This document shows positions 43,935-55,489 of a stretch of DNA of 64,000 nucleotides, in pieces. Source of the DNA: Wurfbainia villosa (lineage: Eukaryota > Streptophyta > Magnoliopsida > Zingiberales > Zingiberaceae); assembly GCA_025175895.1 (NCBI GenBank), contig CM046003.1, positions 29,595,245 to 29,659,244 of the forward strand. The letters are read 5' to 3'. Both the position numbers and the translations under genes were made by a program. Numbering within the stretch: the first letter of the stretch is position 1; each line of letters opens with the position of its first letter. The notes under the pieces were generated by a model. The model was given only the letters and a program-made list of their open reading frames with translations. It was not told the origin of the DNA and made no database searches.

Positions 43935-44918
43935 TGTCTAATGATACGGATGCTACCTCTTTTCAGTGAATAAGGTAAAAAGAACTGCGCATAGGATGCT
44001 GTCCGAACCAAGTAACCGATTTGGCGGGAGGAGTATGAGGAGAACAGTTCGGGCACATCAGTCTGGGGAAATTAGCTCGAGAGGATGGTTTGAGGGGGTT
44101 GGCATGGCTGGGTGAATTTGAAGATTGATCTGATACGAGACGGATGAGAATCGGCTGGGTCTAGCGGGCCTGGAGATGGTTCAGTACGGGAAGAATAGAA
44201 GTTGGTTCGGACTACCGAGAAAAGCCTAAGAGCTACGCTACATGTGAGTGGTAGGTCTAGGCTAGCTTTATTGAAGGTAAGTGGTTGAAAGGGATGGGCT
44301 AGAATATTTTCCGAAATATAGATAAGAAGTTGTTACACAACAAAAGAGGGCCCCCACATAATATTCTGAGGAGCCTTCGCTCCTCGTATCTGTAACAGAA
44401 TGATTCTCCAGATAAGCAAGGTGGCCACGTGTATGATGAAGGAGGTTCGTGGTGCAACAGTTGGCCAGAGGAAGGAGGATAAAAGGGAGAAGCAGGGCAA
44501 GAGGAAAGGGATCCACATTATTCCAACAAGCGAGAGACAAAGGCACATCCGAAGGGGAGAGCAACCACATCGTTGGAGAAGGAAACAAGGAGAGTAGTGA
44601 GCTCCATCTTTACGATGCTTTCTGTGTATTAAGCTAATTGTAAGAGATTTTCTCCTCCACCTCCAGAAGTCTTTTCCGTGAAGGAGAAAGTTTATAGTGA
44701 AAGTGCTTTGGCACCATAACTCGTGGGAGAGCTCACCCCTGTGGAGTAGGAATCCTTATTCCGAACCACGTTACATCTTGTGTCTTTATTCATTGCTTGT
44801 GTTGCATGCATTTCTCTTCTTCGTACCTCATTATTGTTGCAGCCGGAGAGAACCCTCAAGCTTCCTGCACGCTCCCCTGCATTGAAAGGAAGCTAGAAAA
44901 CTCTTCCACGACCGCATC
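43935..44918 (+). repeat. probable 3' LTR of the Tat-like gypsy element
   Basis: Starts TGTCTAATGATACGG after a short G-rich run (TTTTTAGGGGT). It includes a TATA-like GGATAAAAGGG at about 44476, then R/U5-like text (GTGGAGTAGGAATCC, GAACCACGTTACATC) similar to LTR U5 regions, and ends near 44918, where hAT-like coding resemblance resumes. The partner 5' LTR is not in the window, so both borders are estimates. Confidence 0.45.
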
Positions 44919-46054
44919 ATCAATATTATAATCTTGTGAACCAATGGATATGCTATGTTTCTTCTTCTATTTTCCGCCATTGGTCAAGTAATGTCACTCA
45001 ATCCCTTCAAATTCGAACATTTAATATCTGAGTGAATATTTATGATGAAAGTTTGAAATTGATTTGAGAGTTTCAAAAGGTCAATATCAAAAAAATCTCT
45101 TGGATAGAATTCAACTAATTGAATCAACTTTTGATTGTCAAAAGAAGCAAAAGAATTAGATGGATTTAAGCATGTAACACAAAGAAACAATTCAGTGTTA
45201 GTCTCATTAAATTGACTATTTAGCTCTTATAATTACATATCAATAACAGTGTTGAATAATTTAACATTGTATGATGGAAATTTGTCATCTCTTCAGTTCT
45301 ACGTCATGATCTTCCTCGAACTACAAATGTATCATCCATATTGGTAGCATGAATAAAATATTTCCTACAAAAGTTGGAAGCCACATCCAACAAAGAACTT
45401 CACCCATCATCCCTCATTGATTGAAGACGCTGTTTAGAAATATCAATCAATCTCATAGCACTTTCAATATCTTGATATTTCCTCTACAAAGCTTGTAACA
45501 ATTCATTTGTTATCCTCAATAATGATTGAATCAATCGAAGAGTAATAACAAATTCAAAAGATTGTATCAAGTACATCAACCACAAATGCAAATAATGTAA
45601 CGAAACTATTTAGAGTTCTATAATGTGAACCCCAACGTGTATCACAAGGAAGAGTGAGAGATGTCTCTTGATTCAATCCCCGTCCATTGAAGATTTCTTC
45701 ATTTTCTAGACTAGCAATTATTCTAGCAACTTGTGACCATCACAAAGTATCTTGCCTCTTACATGAGGCTCCAATCACATTAACAATATCATAAATTAAA
45801 TTGAAAAGTTTGATAACAAGTACATGTTTTCTTGTTATTACCACCAGAGCTAATTGAAGTTAATGCTCAAAACAATGAATGCAATGTACAGACTCATTCT
45901 TTTTCAAGATAAGAGCCTTAAGTCCATTATATTTATCCTTCATATTGCTACTCCCATCATAACCTTAACCTCACAATATTGAAATGCTCAAACCATGTGT
46001 CAAAAATAGATCATCAAATGCTTCTTTTAGTGATTTTGCAATAGTACTTTTACC
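44919..46054 (-). pseudogene. DUF4371/hAT-like transposase (ZMYM1-like), decayed
   Basis: Minus-strand fragments in order match the plant TTF-type/DUF4371 hAT-related proteins: a GYDGSSNMKDKYNGLKALIL-like segment near 45950, a region around 45800 (CKRQDTLW), TSLTLPCDTRWGSHYRT near 45650, then LNPSNSFASFDNQKLIQLVE, FYPRDFF and FQTFIINIHSDIKCSNLKGL at 45190-44990. Many stops and frameshifts. The N-terminus is cut by LTR C at 46055. The C-terminal hAT dimerisation region is lost near 44918 where the gypsy LTR lies. This is the oldest layer visible on this side. Confidence 0.8.
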
Positions 46055-46310
46055 TGTTGGGGACCTTTGGATGCGCTAGAGAGGATGAATAGCATCTTGT
46101 TGATTCGTTGATTGTGTTCATATGCTCATTTACAATTAAATAGTACGCAGTGAAAATACAAGCATACACAACATAAACAAGAATAACAAAAGCACAAGAC
46201 AATATTTTTATGCGGTTCAGAACCTATGGTTCCACTCTACAGTCGAGCTCTAGTGATGCACACTACCACTAAACCTTCTACTTCTCGAAAACAATCTGAA
46301 GGTGGAGAAA
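46055..46310 (-). repeat. copia-type LTR C, left part
   Basis: Starts TGTTGGGGACCTTTGGATGC; minus sense ends with the U5-like CTATTCATCCTCTCTAGCGC, a diverged form of the block in the other copia-type LTRs here. It holds CGGTTCAGAACC, like the start of R/U5 in LTR D. Cut at 46310 by the Athila-like element (duplication AGAAA); it continues at 59485. It abuts hAT sequence on the left, so it is a 3' LTR or a solo LTR. Confidence 0.72.
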
Positions 46311-47687
46311 TGATGCATGCGAACACAACCTCAAATCTCGCAATGGAGACCGTCGAGGACTCGAAGTGCACGCTCGCGCTCAACACCCACAAGTACACAG
46401 ATATCGTAAAGTAATAACAAGATTATCGATCCCACAGGGACTGAGATTCAAGTACCAATTTATTAAGTGGACGTTATTGTTCGGAATTCAATTCTAATGG
46501 TTGTGATTGCGAGGGTTGTCGATGGTCCTAACTCAATATGGTGTCACACGGAAGAAGAAAAGGCTTGTTGCGAGTCCTTGGAAGGAATTCTAGGATTTTG
46601 GTTTATTTTGTGTGTCGCAGAACACGTTGTCAATTGGGTTTTGTCTAGGTTTCTAGCTACGATTTTGTGGAAAGGGCATCATACACTCCCCCGATGAGTT
46701 TTCGCATATATCAGAAGCTACCTCTGCCATACCAGGTCAACCCCTGGCTTTAGGACGGGATAGTCGGTATGAGGATGCCGAATTGATCCCTGGGACGAGT
46801 CAAAAATGGGGTGCGTTTCCTACTCTATCTCATCCTTCTACCCACAGTTACAGGAGATGAGACCAACCCCTAGTTCCCCCTTAATTCTCCTAAATCTTAG
46901 ATACGAGGGTTGTCACCCCTCATATCGGCTAGCACAGTAGATAGAAAACCAAAACATATAGATATCAATCTAAACTAATACCAATTGTAAATACAAACTC
47001 AAGAATAGAATTTAATTTGGAATAACATGTTCTACGCATACAAACTACTACCTAATCCTAGAATCGGAGAATCTACTCCATAAATATGAGAGGAGAAACA
47101 CAAAGCACGATCATATTCGTATAAACAATGGATATTATGCAAAGAACAGAAATTACAATGTAATGTGGCTCTTCTCTCCGACATTGAAGTGCAAAACTTG
47201 GATCTCCGACAGCTTTCTTCCTCCCCGTTGCGAGTTCCCGAAGCTTTTTAGGGCGTCGAAGTGTCATCCCGGTCGTCGTGCCTCTCCCCTAGGGTTTGGG
47301 CATAGCCTCCTTTATATATACATCAACCTGGATCTTCCCGAAACTTGAAAAATAACCGAATCACGTCGGAATCGCATAGCGCCACATGGTTGTGTGGATC
47401 CACACGGTCAGGCCGTGTGTGGCACTGTGGCGTAGGCCATGTGTTTCCACAGGGCCAGGGCGTGTGTCATTCTGCTCTAGCTGCCAAATGTCTTCTTTTC
47501 GCTCAAAAAGTGCACCATTTTCCCCGTATAATGCTATCCTGAACACAAAAGTACAATGAGCAGATCTCCGAACCAAAAAATAGGAAATGTATGCAAAATA
47601 AAGTAAAATATGCATGAAACAAACATAAAATGAAATGAGATGCGAGCGAAAACTACTCCTAAAATCCTATATATTTTGCTCACATCA
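46311..47687 (-). repeat. 3' LTR of the Athila-like element
   Basis: Begins TGATGCATGCGAACACAACC, ends TTTTGCTCACATCA on the plus strand (1377 bp). It pairs with 58139-59484 throughout. It contains a block of CACACGG/CCGTGTG words at about 47390-47470, longer here than in the 5' LTR, where part is deleted (59180-59240). Confidence 0.9.
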
Positions 47688-47702
47688 ACTCCCCCAGACT
47701 TA
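47688..47702 (-). promoter_or_regulatory. polypurine tract of the Athila-like element
   Basis: Minus-strand TAAGTCTGGGGGAGT directly precedes the 3' LTR start. A longer variant, CTTAAGTCTGGGGGGGGGGG, lies at 48594-48612, at the end of the coding region. Confidence 0.75.
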
Positions 47703-48612
47703 GATCTTTGCTTGTCCTCAAGCAAACCTCAATGTCATGAAATTTTAAAAAGGTATTATTCCATACTTAGCATATTAACTAAATTTATCAAGTGGTATTT
47801 TCAATCAAAGCAAAATAAATGTGTTCTAAAAATTCACTAAGTTAGCTCCTCGTGCACGTGCCAAGCGAATCTTCTTAGGGGATACTTGTTCCATGGTAAG
47901 TTAAGTCATTATCCTTTAGTTTTTCTAAAGTCTCCGGCTCTTAGGTATTTACTTGCCCAAAGCGAGGGTCATTCCCTAGATCTAGCACAAAGTCTCAAAG
48001 GCGTGCTCGGTATTGAGAGAAATTGGTAGGTATTTTCCCAGTAACCTAACTCGGTCTCAAAGAGGCACCTAACCATTTTCACCCACGATAATTGTTTTTC
48101 TATCCATCATAATCTCTTTTTTTTCTTATTCCATTTTTTTTCTTTCTTTCTTTTCTCTCTCTCTTGGGATTTTGATTTTTCTGAATGGGCTTCCACAATC
48201 CTAGCATCTCCAGTAACTAAAATGCTAAATCTAGAGTCACCTATGGATTCCAAAGTACTAAACTACTGAGATGAATCATAACTTGGTACGTACTAGATTT
48301 TTCCTTTCAGAATATTCATCATGTGTAGGTGTAAAAATAAAAGCTAACCAGTGTAAGTCTAGAATATTCATTAGAGAAAATAAAATAAAATACCACGAGG
48401 TAAATGAAGTTAAGCTACCCATGGAAACAACTCGTGAAGAGAACTTTAGCAATACTACTGAGGTAGCTTAAAGATAGTAAAAATTAAGTATTGAAGAAAC
48501 TAAAAGCTCTATGTATGAACAAATGAATGCTAACTAAAAATGCAAATGACAGGAAAGAAACTACTACTAGAAACAAAATAAATCAAGACTTGCCCCCCCC
48601 CCCAGACTTAAG
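47703..48612 (-). other. 3' untranslated region of the Athila-like element
   Basis: About 0.9 kb with no supported gene. It has a polypyrimidine zone at 48110-48175 (T/C runs) and ends with a run of 11 C (48594-48604) next to a second PPT-like sequence. Short frames here are chance. Confidence 0.6.
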
Positions 48613-50024
48613 CAAAGCATATCTCTAGTATGGTTGATGGGGTGGAAAGTCCGTTAGTCTCGGCATCTCGGGATCCTGGGAGAATCTGGTGTTGAGCCAC
48701 TAATGTCACATGTACATGTGGTCGATCTGAGAGCTGGTGATGCAACGGCTGCTCAGTGCTCCTCCTCCCTAGCCCACTGTGCCTACTGGGCATGCATGTG
48801 CTGCCACATCTCCTGGCGGTAGATGACCTCCTCCTGGCGACGGGCAGTCTCCTCCTCGAAGTAGATGCGGGCCTCGTCGTAGAACTCCTCAGCCCATTGG
48901 AAGTGCTCCCGGAAGCCCTGAAACTCTGCCTATGTATAGGCACTCTGCTCTTCCCATCGCTACCTCTATGTCTGCTGCTCAGTATATATGTCATCGAGGC
49001 ACGATCAAAACTCCAAAAAATCATAGGCAGATGTACCTACATCCTGCTCAAAAGTAGATAAAGGTGGTGGTGCAGGTGCAGGCTCATGTTGACGTGGACT
49101 AGGTGGGCTCCTATGCATGCGTGGGCTGGAGGAAGAGTGATGTAAAGGGGCAAAGATAGGTACCAAAGTGGATGGTCCCTCGTATGGTGGGGACTCCACT
49201 ATCAGGTTTAAACGGCAGTTGGCACGTGTGGTGATGGTGGTACGATCGGGGTCGGGGAGCCTAAGGGCTATTAGGTTTTTCCTTACAAAGCATAAGGAGT
49301 GTCCTTCTCTTACAATCATCTTCATGGTCATACACACTCCCAAGTCGATCCTAGGGCTCCCCTCTATGCTATCTAGCACAGTGTAGTCCTACCCCATCCT
49401 ATGGCAAATGTGGGTAAGTAAGCCCCCCATAATAATCTCTCCTCTTCCCGTTTTGCCCATTTTCACTAAATGTCTAATGAAATGGGACCCTACATCAATG
49501 CTACTCCTCTCTTGTAGCATGCCCCATAAGCAAAGCAGCTCACTAGCTCTCACTACACCGTCACTCTCCCCACGACCAAAAATAGTACTTGCCATAATTC
49601 GATGCAGGTACCGAAAAATAGGGTTTTGGAGGCGCGATGCTTTGGCCCTAGAAGGGTCGTAAGAGTGCTCTCTTGTTAATTCGGTCCAAAAGATCCAAGA
49701 GTTAAACCCAATAGGGGTTCTTTTCTCTCCCCCACTAGGCAAGCCAAAACATGTGTTCCATTGGTGTAATATCCATTCATGCTCAGTGTTAAATAATATA
49801 AAGGTAATCCTACCCTCTTCGCTCTCTCTATCCGTTAAAACCTCAGCTTCTAAAGAACTTAAAAACTCTAAAACTATCCTAGGATAGGTTGGGTGTCTTA
49901 TCCCCATTATCTCTCCCCACCCCATTTTTACAAATAGGGATTGAATATCACCCAACAAACCTAGGGATTCTAATAAATCTTCATCAAGATACCTAGTTGC
50001 GGTGATTTTTCTAGTAGCAATCAA
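48613..50024 (-). pseudogene. Athila ORF1-like gene, main part
   Basis: Minus-strand frame just left of the copia insertion: TATRYLDEDLLESLGLLGDI, then FNTEHEWILHQWNTCFGLPS, PIFRYLHRIMASTIFGRGES and GRGEIIMGGLLTHICHRMG. These are typical of the Arabidopsis Athila ORF-1 family. From 49389 on it continues with frame changes through a Pro/Ser-rich part (49200-49050), then an acidic helix (EEETARRQEEVIYRQEMW near 48830) and C-terminus near 48650. The role is unknown; it has been compared with gag-like or env-like proteins in the literature. Pseudogene by stops. Confidence 0.8.
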
Positions 50025-50029
50025 GTCAT

Positions 50030-51103
50030 TGTTGGATCGAGAAGCGTTGCTAGAGGGGGGGTGAATAGCGATCGTAAATCTTTCGTTCGAATTCGTTCGA
50101 ATTCGTTCGTTGATACACAAGTAAACGAGTAAGCACAGCGGAAAATAAATGAACACGTTTATTTTACTTGGTTCACAACCCAGTGGTTGCTACTCCAAGG
50201 CCCTATCGGTCCTAGACCGCGTACGGAGGGCAAAACACTATAACGTCTCCTCCTCGTTGGAGGTAGGAGACAACAATCATAAAACCGAATATACAAGGAT
50301 GAGGCAACAAGCCTACCTCACCTTGTTATGAAGAAAAATAAAGAATTCAATATCAAAAATATTAATTGATTCTGCTGTCGACGAAGAAGATCGAAACTTG
50401 GCATTGCGTCGGCGTTATGACGATGTTGGAGCGTTGGCGTTGTAGGAGCACTTGATGAATAAACTTGATGTGATTTGGAGATGGAATCCTCCCCTCCTTT
50501 TATAGATTTTAGCCTCTGAATTTGTCTCCTCTTTTTTCGGAACGGATCATGAAGTTGTCCAAATTTTATCGCGAAGTGGCCGCGTCAAACGTTATCCGTT
50601 TTGACCTAGCAAAAAAGCTGAATCGTCGCCATCACGATCGGTGATGCCTCCCATCACCGATCGATGGGCATCGATCGCTCCATTTTCCAAGATCAGCCCG
50701 AAATTTTGGCCACTTCGTAATAAGAGGTTAGCTGAAAATGATAAATACGATCGCTTAACCATCCGATCTCGACCTAGACCTTCCACAGGAAGTCTTAGTC
50801 AGATCGCCGCCTACGGTCATCCCCGTAAAGAGGACACGACCTTACAATCTCTCACTCACACGAGCTTACCTCGATAGTAGATCTCGCTTCCGACCTTCCA
50901 CTCGATTTCTTCGGCTCCCTCCGAAGTCACTCGAGTGTCGCCCGACCACCGCGGCTTCCTCCGGGTGTCGCTAGCCTTTAGCTCCAGCTTTAACACTTTT
51001 CTGCACACTTGATTTAGCTCGTGAGATAACAATGTAGACTTAACTTTGTGTCTTTGCCATAATCAAAACACAGGTTCGATTATCTAGTGCCCCTACACCA
51101 ACA
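50030..51103 (-). repeat. 3' LTR of gag-only element in Athila-like element
   Basis: Starts TGTTGGATCGAGAAGCG and ends CTACACCAACA. It has TTCGTTCGAATTCGTTCG repeats near the left end (one unit more than in the 5' LTR) and a GATCG-rich palindromic block at 50630-50690. Confidence 0.93.
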
Positions 51104-51120
51104 ATCTCCCCCTTTTTGAT
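51104..51120 (-). promoter_or_regulatory. polypurine tract of the gag-only element
   Basis: Minus-strand ATCAAAAAGGGGGAGAT, identical over 17 bases to 13489-13505 and 60929-60945. Confidence 0.88.
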
Positions 51121-52140
51121 CTATGGCAAACCAACACAAAGTTAAGAAAAATTAAAGCATAAAACAAGTATAGTAAATGATGAATGTCATTTTCAAAAAC
51201 TCCCCCTTAACCAAAACTCCCCCTTAACCCTAGGTGAGTTTTGAATAATTCAAAATTAAATAAATTAAATTTTGTGTTACTCCCCCTTAACTTTCGCTCT
51301 TCTCCCCCTTTTGCCATAAATCAAAACAAATGTTTGGGTTTGTTATGTAAAAATGAAGTTTGTTATATAAAATAGGGGTTTAAAGACAATATGGTATATG
51401 CATGCATCAAGATAAATCAACTATGAGTCAAAACATGCGTCTAGCAATAGTTAGATAGATTGGTTCGAGGTGTGTCTCTCTGCACCAATAATCTAAAGGT
51501 TTATAATATAACCCTTAGGGTTAGTTTGCTTTCCCCCTTAGTCAAATATATAAAGTATAAGAGATGTAAGGGGCGCTAAACTTTGGCCTAAAGAGTCATT
51601 AAGTACAATAGTTGAGAAAATAAGTAGTATTTTGAAGATTGTTTTAAGTTTATTTCAATTATCCTTAACATCTCACCCATTCTATGTGTCTCATAATTTG
51701 TTCACCTTATATGTTTTGTGAGATGATTTTAAATTGATTAAAGATAGTCAACCTTGGGTTAGATTCGGATTTAACCTTTAGATCGTTAAGTAACTTTTCG
51801 AGAAACTGGCTTCCAGGTCGTGGCGAGGCACAGGGGTCTTCTTTGATCGGAACAACGACCACTTCCTTAGACAAAGCCAAATTCAAGAAAATATCACTTA
51901 AGTCACTTAGGGTTACTTCCTGGTCTAACTAGTTTAGGATACGGCGAGGTAGCTTCAGCTAGTTCCACTCGGTCAAGTGCACCAAGCTAGATACGCCTTA
52001 TCTAGCCTGAATACACGAGACTTTGTTTCCCTAACGTACTATCATCTCATCGCGTCCTGATACTATGTTGTCAAGAGTTGACTAACTATTTTTCCTATCT
52101 AGCCATTCTAAAAATTAAAGTAAAATATTCAATGATTTTG
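51121..52140 (-). other. non-coding 3' region of the gag-only element
   Basis: About 1 kb between the last ORF and the PPT. AT-rich, with repeated ACTCCCCCTTAAC words at 51200-51310 (four copies, PPT-like when read on the minus strand). No pol homology and no gene seen. Confidence 0.65.
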
Positions 52141-52629
52141 CTAAGTAAGCGGGTATACTATTTTAGTGTTAGCTCCCCCTGGACCATTGAACCAATATGG
52201 TCTATTCAAATAATGAACTTGATCCTGAGGAATCCAATACTTATTAGTCCTTATATGTGAGTTCAATAAAACCTTTGGGACCCATGCTTGGACTCTTTGA
52301 TGACTACGATTTACGATAGACATATAAGACCTATTCGTAGTCTTTGACTTAAATCCGAGTCCGGCTTTGTTGTACACGGCTCTTTGGGTTCCAAGTAGTC
52401 TATTAAGGTTCTTAGATCCCAACGTGAACCTTTCCAACCTAGCCTCAACCTCTTGAACTCGGTCTTTCAAGAGAGAATTCTCCTCCTCAAGTTTTTCAAT
52501 TTGGGTTGAGTTTCCCTCTTGAACTTGACTAGTTGAAGAGGTTAGAGTAGCCTTTTGCTTGAGGGTTTCAACCTCCTCAAGTAATGACTCAACCCTAGAC
52601 TCGGACTTAGTCAATTTCCTAGTAAGCAT
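52141..52629 (-). CDS. coiled-coil C-terminal gag-like ORF
   Basis: 162 codons from ATG 52629. The first 70 residues are a heptad-rich coiled coil (SRVESLLEEVETLKQKATL, EKLEEENSLLKDRVQEVEAR). A basic middle follows, then the tail HIRTNKYWIPQDQVHYL. The tail matches the end of the gag genes of elements B (RFWVPRSV) and D (RYWVPKSV), so this is probably the distal part of gag, separated from the upstream gag ORF (52708) by a frameshift or stop at about 52640-52700. The start may therefore not be a real initiation site. Confidence 0.6.
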   Translation of the reverse strand: MLTRKLTKSESRVESLLEEVETLKQKATLTSSTSQVQEGNSTQIEKLEEENSLLKDRVQEVEARLERFTLGSKNLNRLLGTQRAVYNKAGLGFKSKTTNRSYMSIVNRSHQRVQAWVPKVLLNSHIRTNKYWIPQDQVHYLNRPYWFNGPGGANTKIVYPLT

Positions 52630-52707
52630 TTTAATTGTACTGTAAAGTGTACTAATTAAAGAGCGATTAACCTTGACTTTCCCTTTTGGTCGGCTTTGAG
52701 TTTCCTC

Positions 52708-53646
52708 TCAAGTAATCTTCGAGTCGGAGTCGAGTTGTAGTTGGACTCGGCCGATTCTAACTAACTCCTTCGATCTTGCCATGTAAGCTATGTCTTCTCT
52801 GTTGTCCCAAGTTGCATGGAAGGCTTTCCTTGCTCCCTTTTTCTTTTGGTTCTCATTCTTCAATTGCTTTCTTTCTTGTCGAACTATTCTCCGCACAATG
52901 TTGACTATTATGGCCTCCTCTTCGGATTCGGATTCATCTTCGAGTTCACCTACTAGCCTAGTAGGTGGCTTCCTTCTTTGTCCTGCAAGTAGAGCAATAC
53001 CTCTCTCGGCTCGGACCACGTTAGTTTTCTCATGAAGTTCAAACTCGGAAAATAATTCGTCTAACCTAAGCTTCGAAAGGTCCTTAGAGACCTTGTAGAC
53101 ATCGACCATGGATGCCCACAAGGTAGTCCTAGGGAAAGCATTTAAAGCGTTCCTTATAAGGTCCCGGTTCTCTATGGCTTGCCTGTTCGAATGAAGACCG
53201 TTGACGATATCTTGGATCCGCGCATGTAGTTGGGTGGCGGTCTCATGATCCTGCATCTTTAGATTGTACAGTTTATTTAAAAGTAAATCTCTTTTACATA
53301 CCTTAGCATCGGCCGTCCCTTCATGTAAATCAATCAATTTGTTCCAGAGGTCTTTGGCGCTAATGAATGGTCCGATGCGATTGAGTTCCTCCTTGGACAA
53401 GCCGCATTGCAATATTTGGGTTGCTCTTGCATCAGCTTTGATTTGCCTCTTGGTTGCATTTGTCCACTTGTTGAAATCCAAGGCCTCTCCTTGATCATTG
53501 GTGGGTAGAGCAAAGCCGGTTTGGATTATTATCCAAGTCTCGACTTGTGTTTTTAGAAAACACTCCATCCGACCTTTCCAATAACGGAAATCATTTCCAT
53601 TAAAGAACGGAGGTCGGGTGGTGCTATACCCATCAATGTGAGCCAT
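52708..53646 (-). CDS. copia-type gag (UBN2 family)
   Basis: 312 codons open from ATG 53646 (MAHIDGYSTTRPPFFNGNDF). Domain text: FRYWKGRMECFLKTQ, TNATKRQIKADARATQILQC, KDLWNKLIDLHEGT, LYNLKMQDHETATQLHARIQ and LSKLRLDELFSEFELHEKTN, typical of DUF4219/UBN2 gag proteins. A Lys/Arg/Glu-rich end follows, and no CCHC knuckle is seen before the frame ends. It is the best-preserved frame in the window. The ATG is about 480 bases downstream of the PBS. It would assemble particles for this non-autonomous element. Confidence 0.85.
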   Translation of the reverse strand: MAHIDGYSTTRPPFFNGNDFRYWKGRMECFLKTQVETWIIIQTGFALPTNDQGEALDFNKWTNATKRQIKADARATQILQCGLSKEELNRIGPFISAKDLWNKLIDLHEGTADAKVCKRDLLLNKLYNLKMQDHETATQLHARIQDIVNGLHSNRQAIENRDLIRNALNAFPRTTLWASMVDVYKVSKDLSKLRLDELFSEFELHEKTNVVRAERGIALLAGQRRKPPTRLVGELEDESESEEEAIIVNIVRRIVRQERKQLKNENQKKKGARKAFHATWDNREDIAYMARSKELVRIGRVQLQLDSDSKIT

Positions 53647-54124
53647 TAAATATCTTGAAAAATATGAATAACAACCAAAAAGAATTCCAAGACTTGGTCT
53701 TGGATTAGTAGTGTGGGAAATAATAGGAAATAAACAGAAATAAATAAGGAGAATAAGAAACTAACAAAAACTCAAAACTTACGACCTTCGATGTCCCCGA
53801 AAGGGTACTAAACGTTGGATTTTGGGTCTGGAAATAGCTTGTTACGAGGGTAAATCCTCATAAGAAATGTAGATCTTTCTGAGAGCTTCGATTTGGTAGG
53901 TAGATCGTTATGTGAGTCCACTTGTGCGAAAAGTTATGACCCTTTTACCGTCAGCTACTCAAAGAGAGAAAACTTGCAAGCACACAACCAAAAGAAACGT
54001 ACCAAGACTTCGTCTTGGATAGTAGTGTGGGAGGAAAAAGACCAAAAAAAAATACGAATCGAAAAATACGAACAGAAAACCAAAACGTGCTAGATCGATG
54101 GTTTCACCAAATCTTAGCGCCCCC

Positions 54125-54136
54125 GCTCTGATACCA
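54125..54136 (-). promoter_or_regulatory. primer binding site of the gag-only element
   Basis: Minus-strand TGGTATCAGAGC, a perfect 12-base match to the initiator-Met tRNA site, two bases from the LTR end at 54139. Confidence 0.92.
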
Positions 54137-54138
54137 AT

Positions 54139-55208
54139 TGTTGGATCGAGAAGCGTCGCTAGAGGGGGGGTGAATAGCGATCGTAAATCTTTCGTTCGAA
54201 TTCGTTCGTTGATACACAAGTAAACGAGTAAGCACAGCGGAAAATAAATGAATATGTTTATTTTACTTGGTTCACAACCCAGCGGTTGCTACTCTAAGGC
54301 CCTATCGGTCCTAGACCGCGTACGGAGGGCAAAACACTATAACGTCTCCTCCTCGTTGGAGGTAGGAGACAACGATCACAAAACCGAATATACAAGGATG
54401 AGGCAACAAGCCTACCTCACCTTGTTATGAAGAAAAACAAAGAATACAATATCAAAAATATTACTTGATTCTGCTGCCGACGAAGAAGATCGAAACTTGG
54501 CGTTGCGTCGGTGTTATGACGATGTTGGAGCGTTGGCATTGTAGGAGCACTTGATGAATAAACTTGATGTGATTTGGAGATGGAATCCTCCCCTCCTTTT
54601 ATAGATTTTGGCCTCTGAATTTGTCTCCTCTTTTTTCGGAATGGATCATGAAGTTGTCCAAAATTTATCGCGAAGTGGCCGCGTCAAACATTATCCGTTT
54701 TGACCTAGCGCAAAAGCTGAATCGTCATCGATCGGTGATGCCTCCCATCGATCGATGGATGGGCATCGATCGGCTGCTCCATTTTCCAGGTTGATCGCCC
54801 GGCTTGGCCACTTCCCTGCAATAAGAGGTTAGCTCGGAAAATGATAAATACGACGATTTCTAACCGTCCGATCTCGACCTAGACCTTCCACAGGAAGTCT
54901 TAGTCGGATCGCCGCCTACGGTCATCCCCGTAAAGAGGACACGACCTTACAATCTCTCACTCACACGAGCTTACCTCGATAGTAGCTCTCGCTTCCGGCC
55001 TTCCACTCGATTCCTTCGGCTCCCTCCGAAGTCACTCGAGTGTCGCCCGACCACCGCAGCTTCCTCCGGGTGTTGCTAGCCTTCAGCTCCAGCTTTAACA
55101 CTTTTCTGCACACTTGATTTAGCTCGTGAGATAACAATGTATACTTAACTTTGTGTCTTTGTCATAATCAAAACACAGGTTCGATTATCTAGTGCCCCTG
55201 CACCAACA
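54139..55208 (-). repeat. 5' LTR of gag-only element in Athila-like element
   Basis: Starts TGTTGGATCGAGAAGCG, ends CTGCACCAACA (1070 bp). GATCG-rich block at 54720-54790. Close match to 50030-51103. The U5 block reads GCTAGAGGGGGGGTGAATAG on the plus strand. Confidence 0.93.
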
Positions 55209-55213
55209 GTCAT

Positions 55214-55472
55214 ATCTATCCCTATGCTCATTATTTTGAAAAAGAAAGGTTGAAAGAGTGTTACCTTCCTCCGGAGCTTGAGGGGCGTCCATTCTCCTTG
55301 TTCTTCGCTCCGAAGCATCGGATCGAGATACCACTTGCTTGGTCCTCCTCATCCTTACTTCTTTTGGGCTTCCTTGAAGGTTGGAAAGGTTTCTAGGTGG
55401 TGGGGAAGATGGTTCCACACGGCTAGGGAAAAAGAAATCAAAGCACATGGCGTGTTTAGGGCGAAAATACAC
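55214..55472 (-). pseudogene. Athila ORF1-like gene, N-terminal part
   Basis: Minus-strand frame with MRRTKQVVSRSDASERRTRR, a basic N-terminus, then FLFQNNEHRDRYD at the insertion point. Removing the copia element and one GTCAT keeps the frame into 50024. A start at ATG 55352 (MRMRRTK) is more likely than the first ATG at 55472 because the intervening text is unlike the family. Confidence 0.65.
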
Positions 55473-55489
55473 GGTGCATTCTATTTAAC

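Larger units (their letters stand above)
2227..44918 (+). mobile_element. Tat-like Ty3/gypsy retrotransposon (5' end lost, heavily nested)
   Basis: Plus-strand order is protease, RT, RNase H, second (archaeal-type) RNase H, then, after a 26.6-kb insertion, integrase. No chromodomain is seen. A long 3' region with antisense frames and a probable LTR follow. A second RNase H plus a long 3' tail with antisense ORFs is known for the Tat/Ogre/Retand group, which is why I assign it there. All pol frames carry stops. The left part (5' LTR and gag) is not in the window; element A abuts at 2226. The right boundary near 44918 is an estimate from where hAT-like coding homology resumes. Confidence 0.7.
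50030..55208 (-). mobile_element. gag-only copia-type element inside the Athila-like element (complete)
   Basis: Flanked by GTCAT (50025-50029 and 55209-55213). Minus sense: 5' LTR (54139-55208), PBS, gag (53646-52708), coiled-coil ORF (52629-52141), non-coding region, PPT, 3' LTR (50030-51103). No pol motif occurs in the 3.0-kb interior. LTRs start TGTTGGTGCAGGGGCACT (minus sense) and differ from those of element B, but PPT and U5 words are shared. The two LTRs are almost the same length (1070 and 1074 bp) and very similar, so insertion is relatively recent. Confidence 0.92.
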
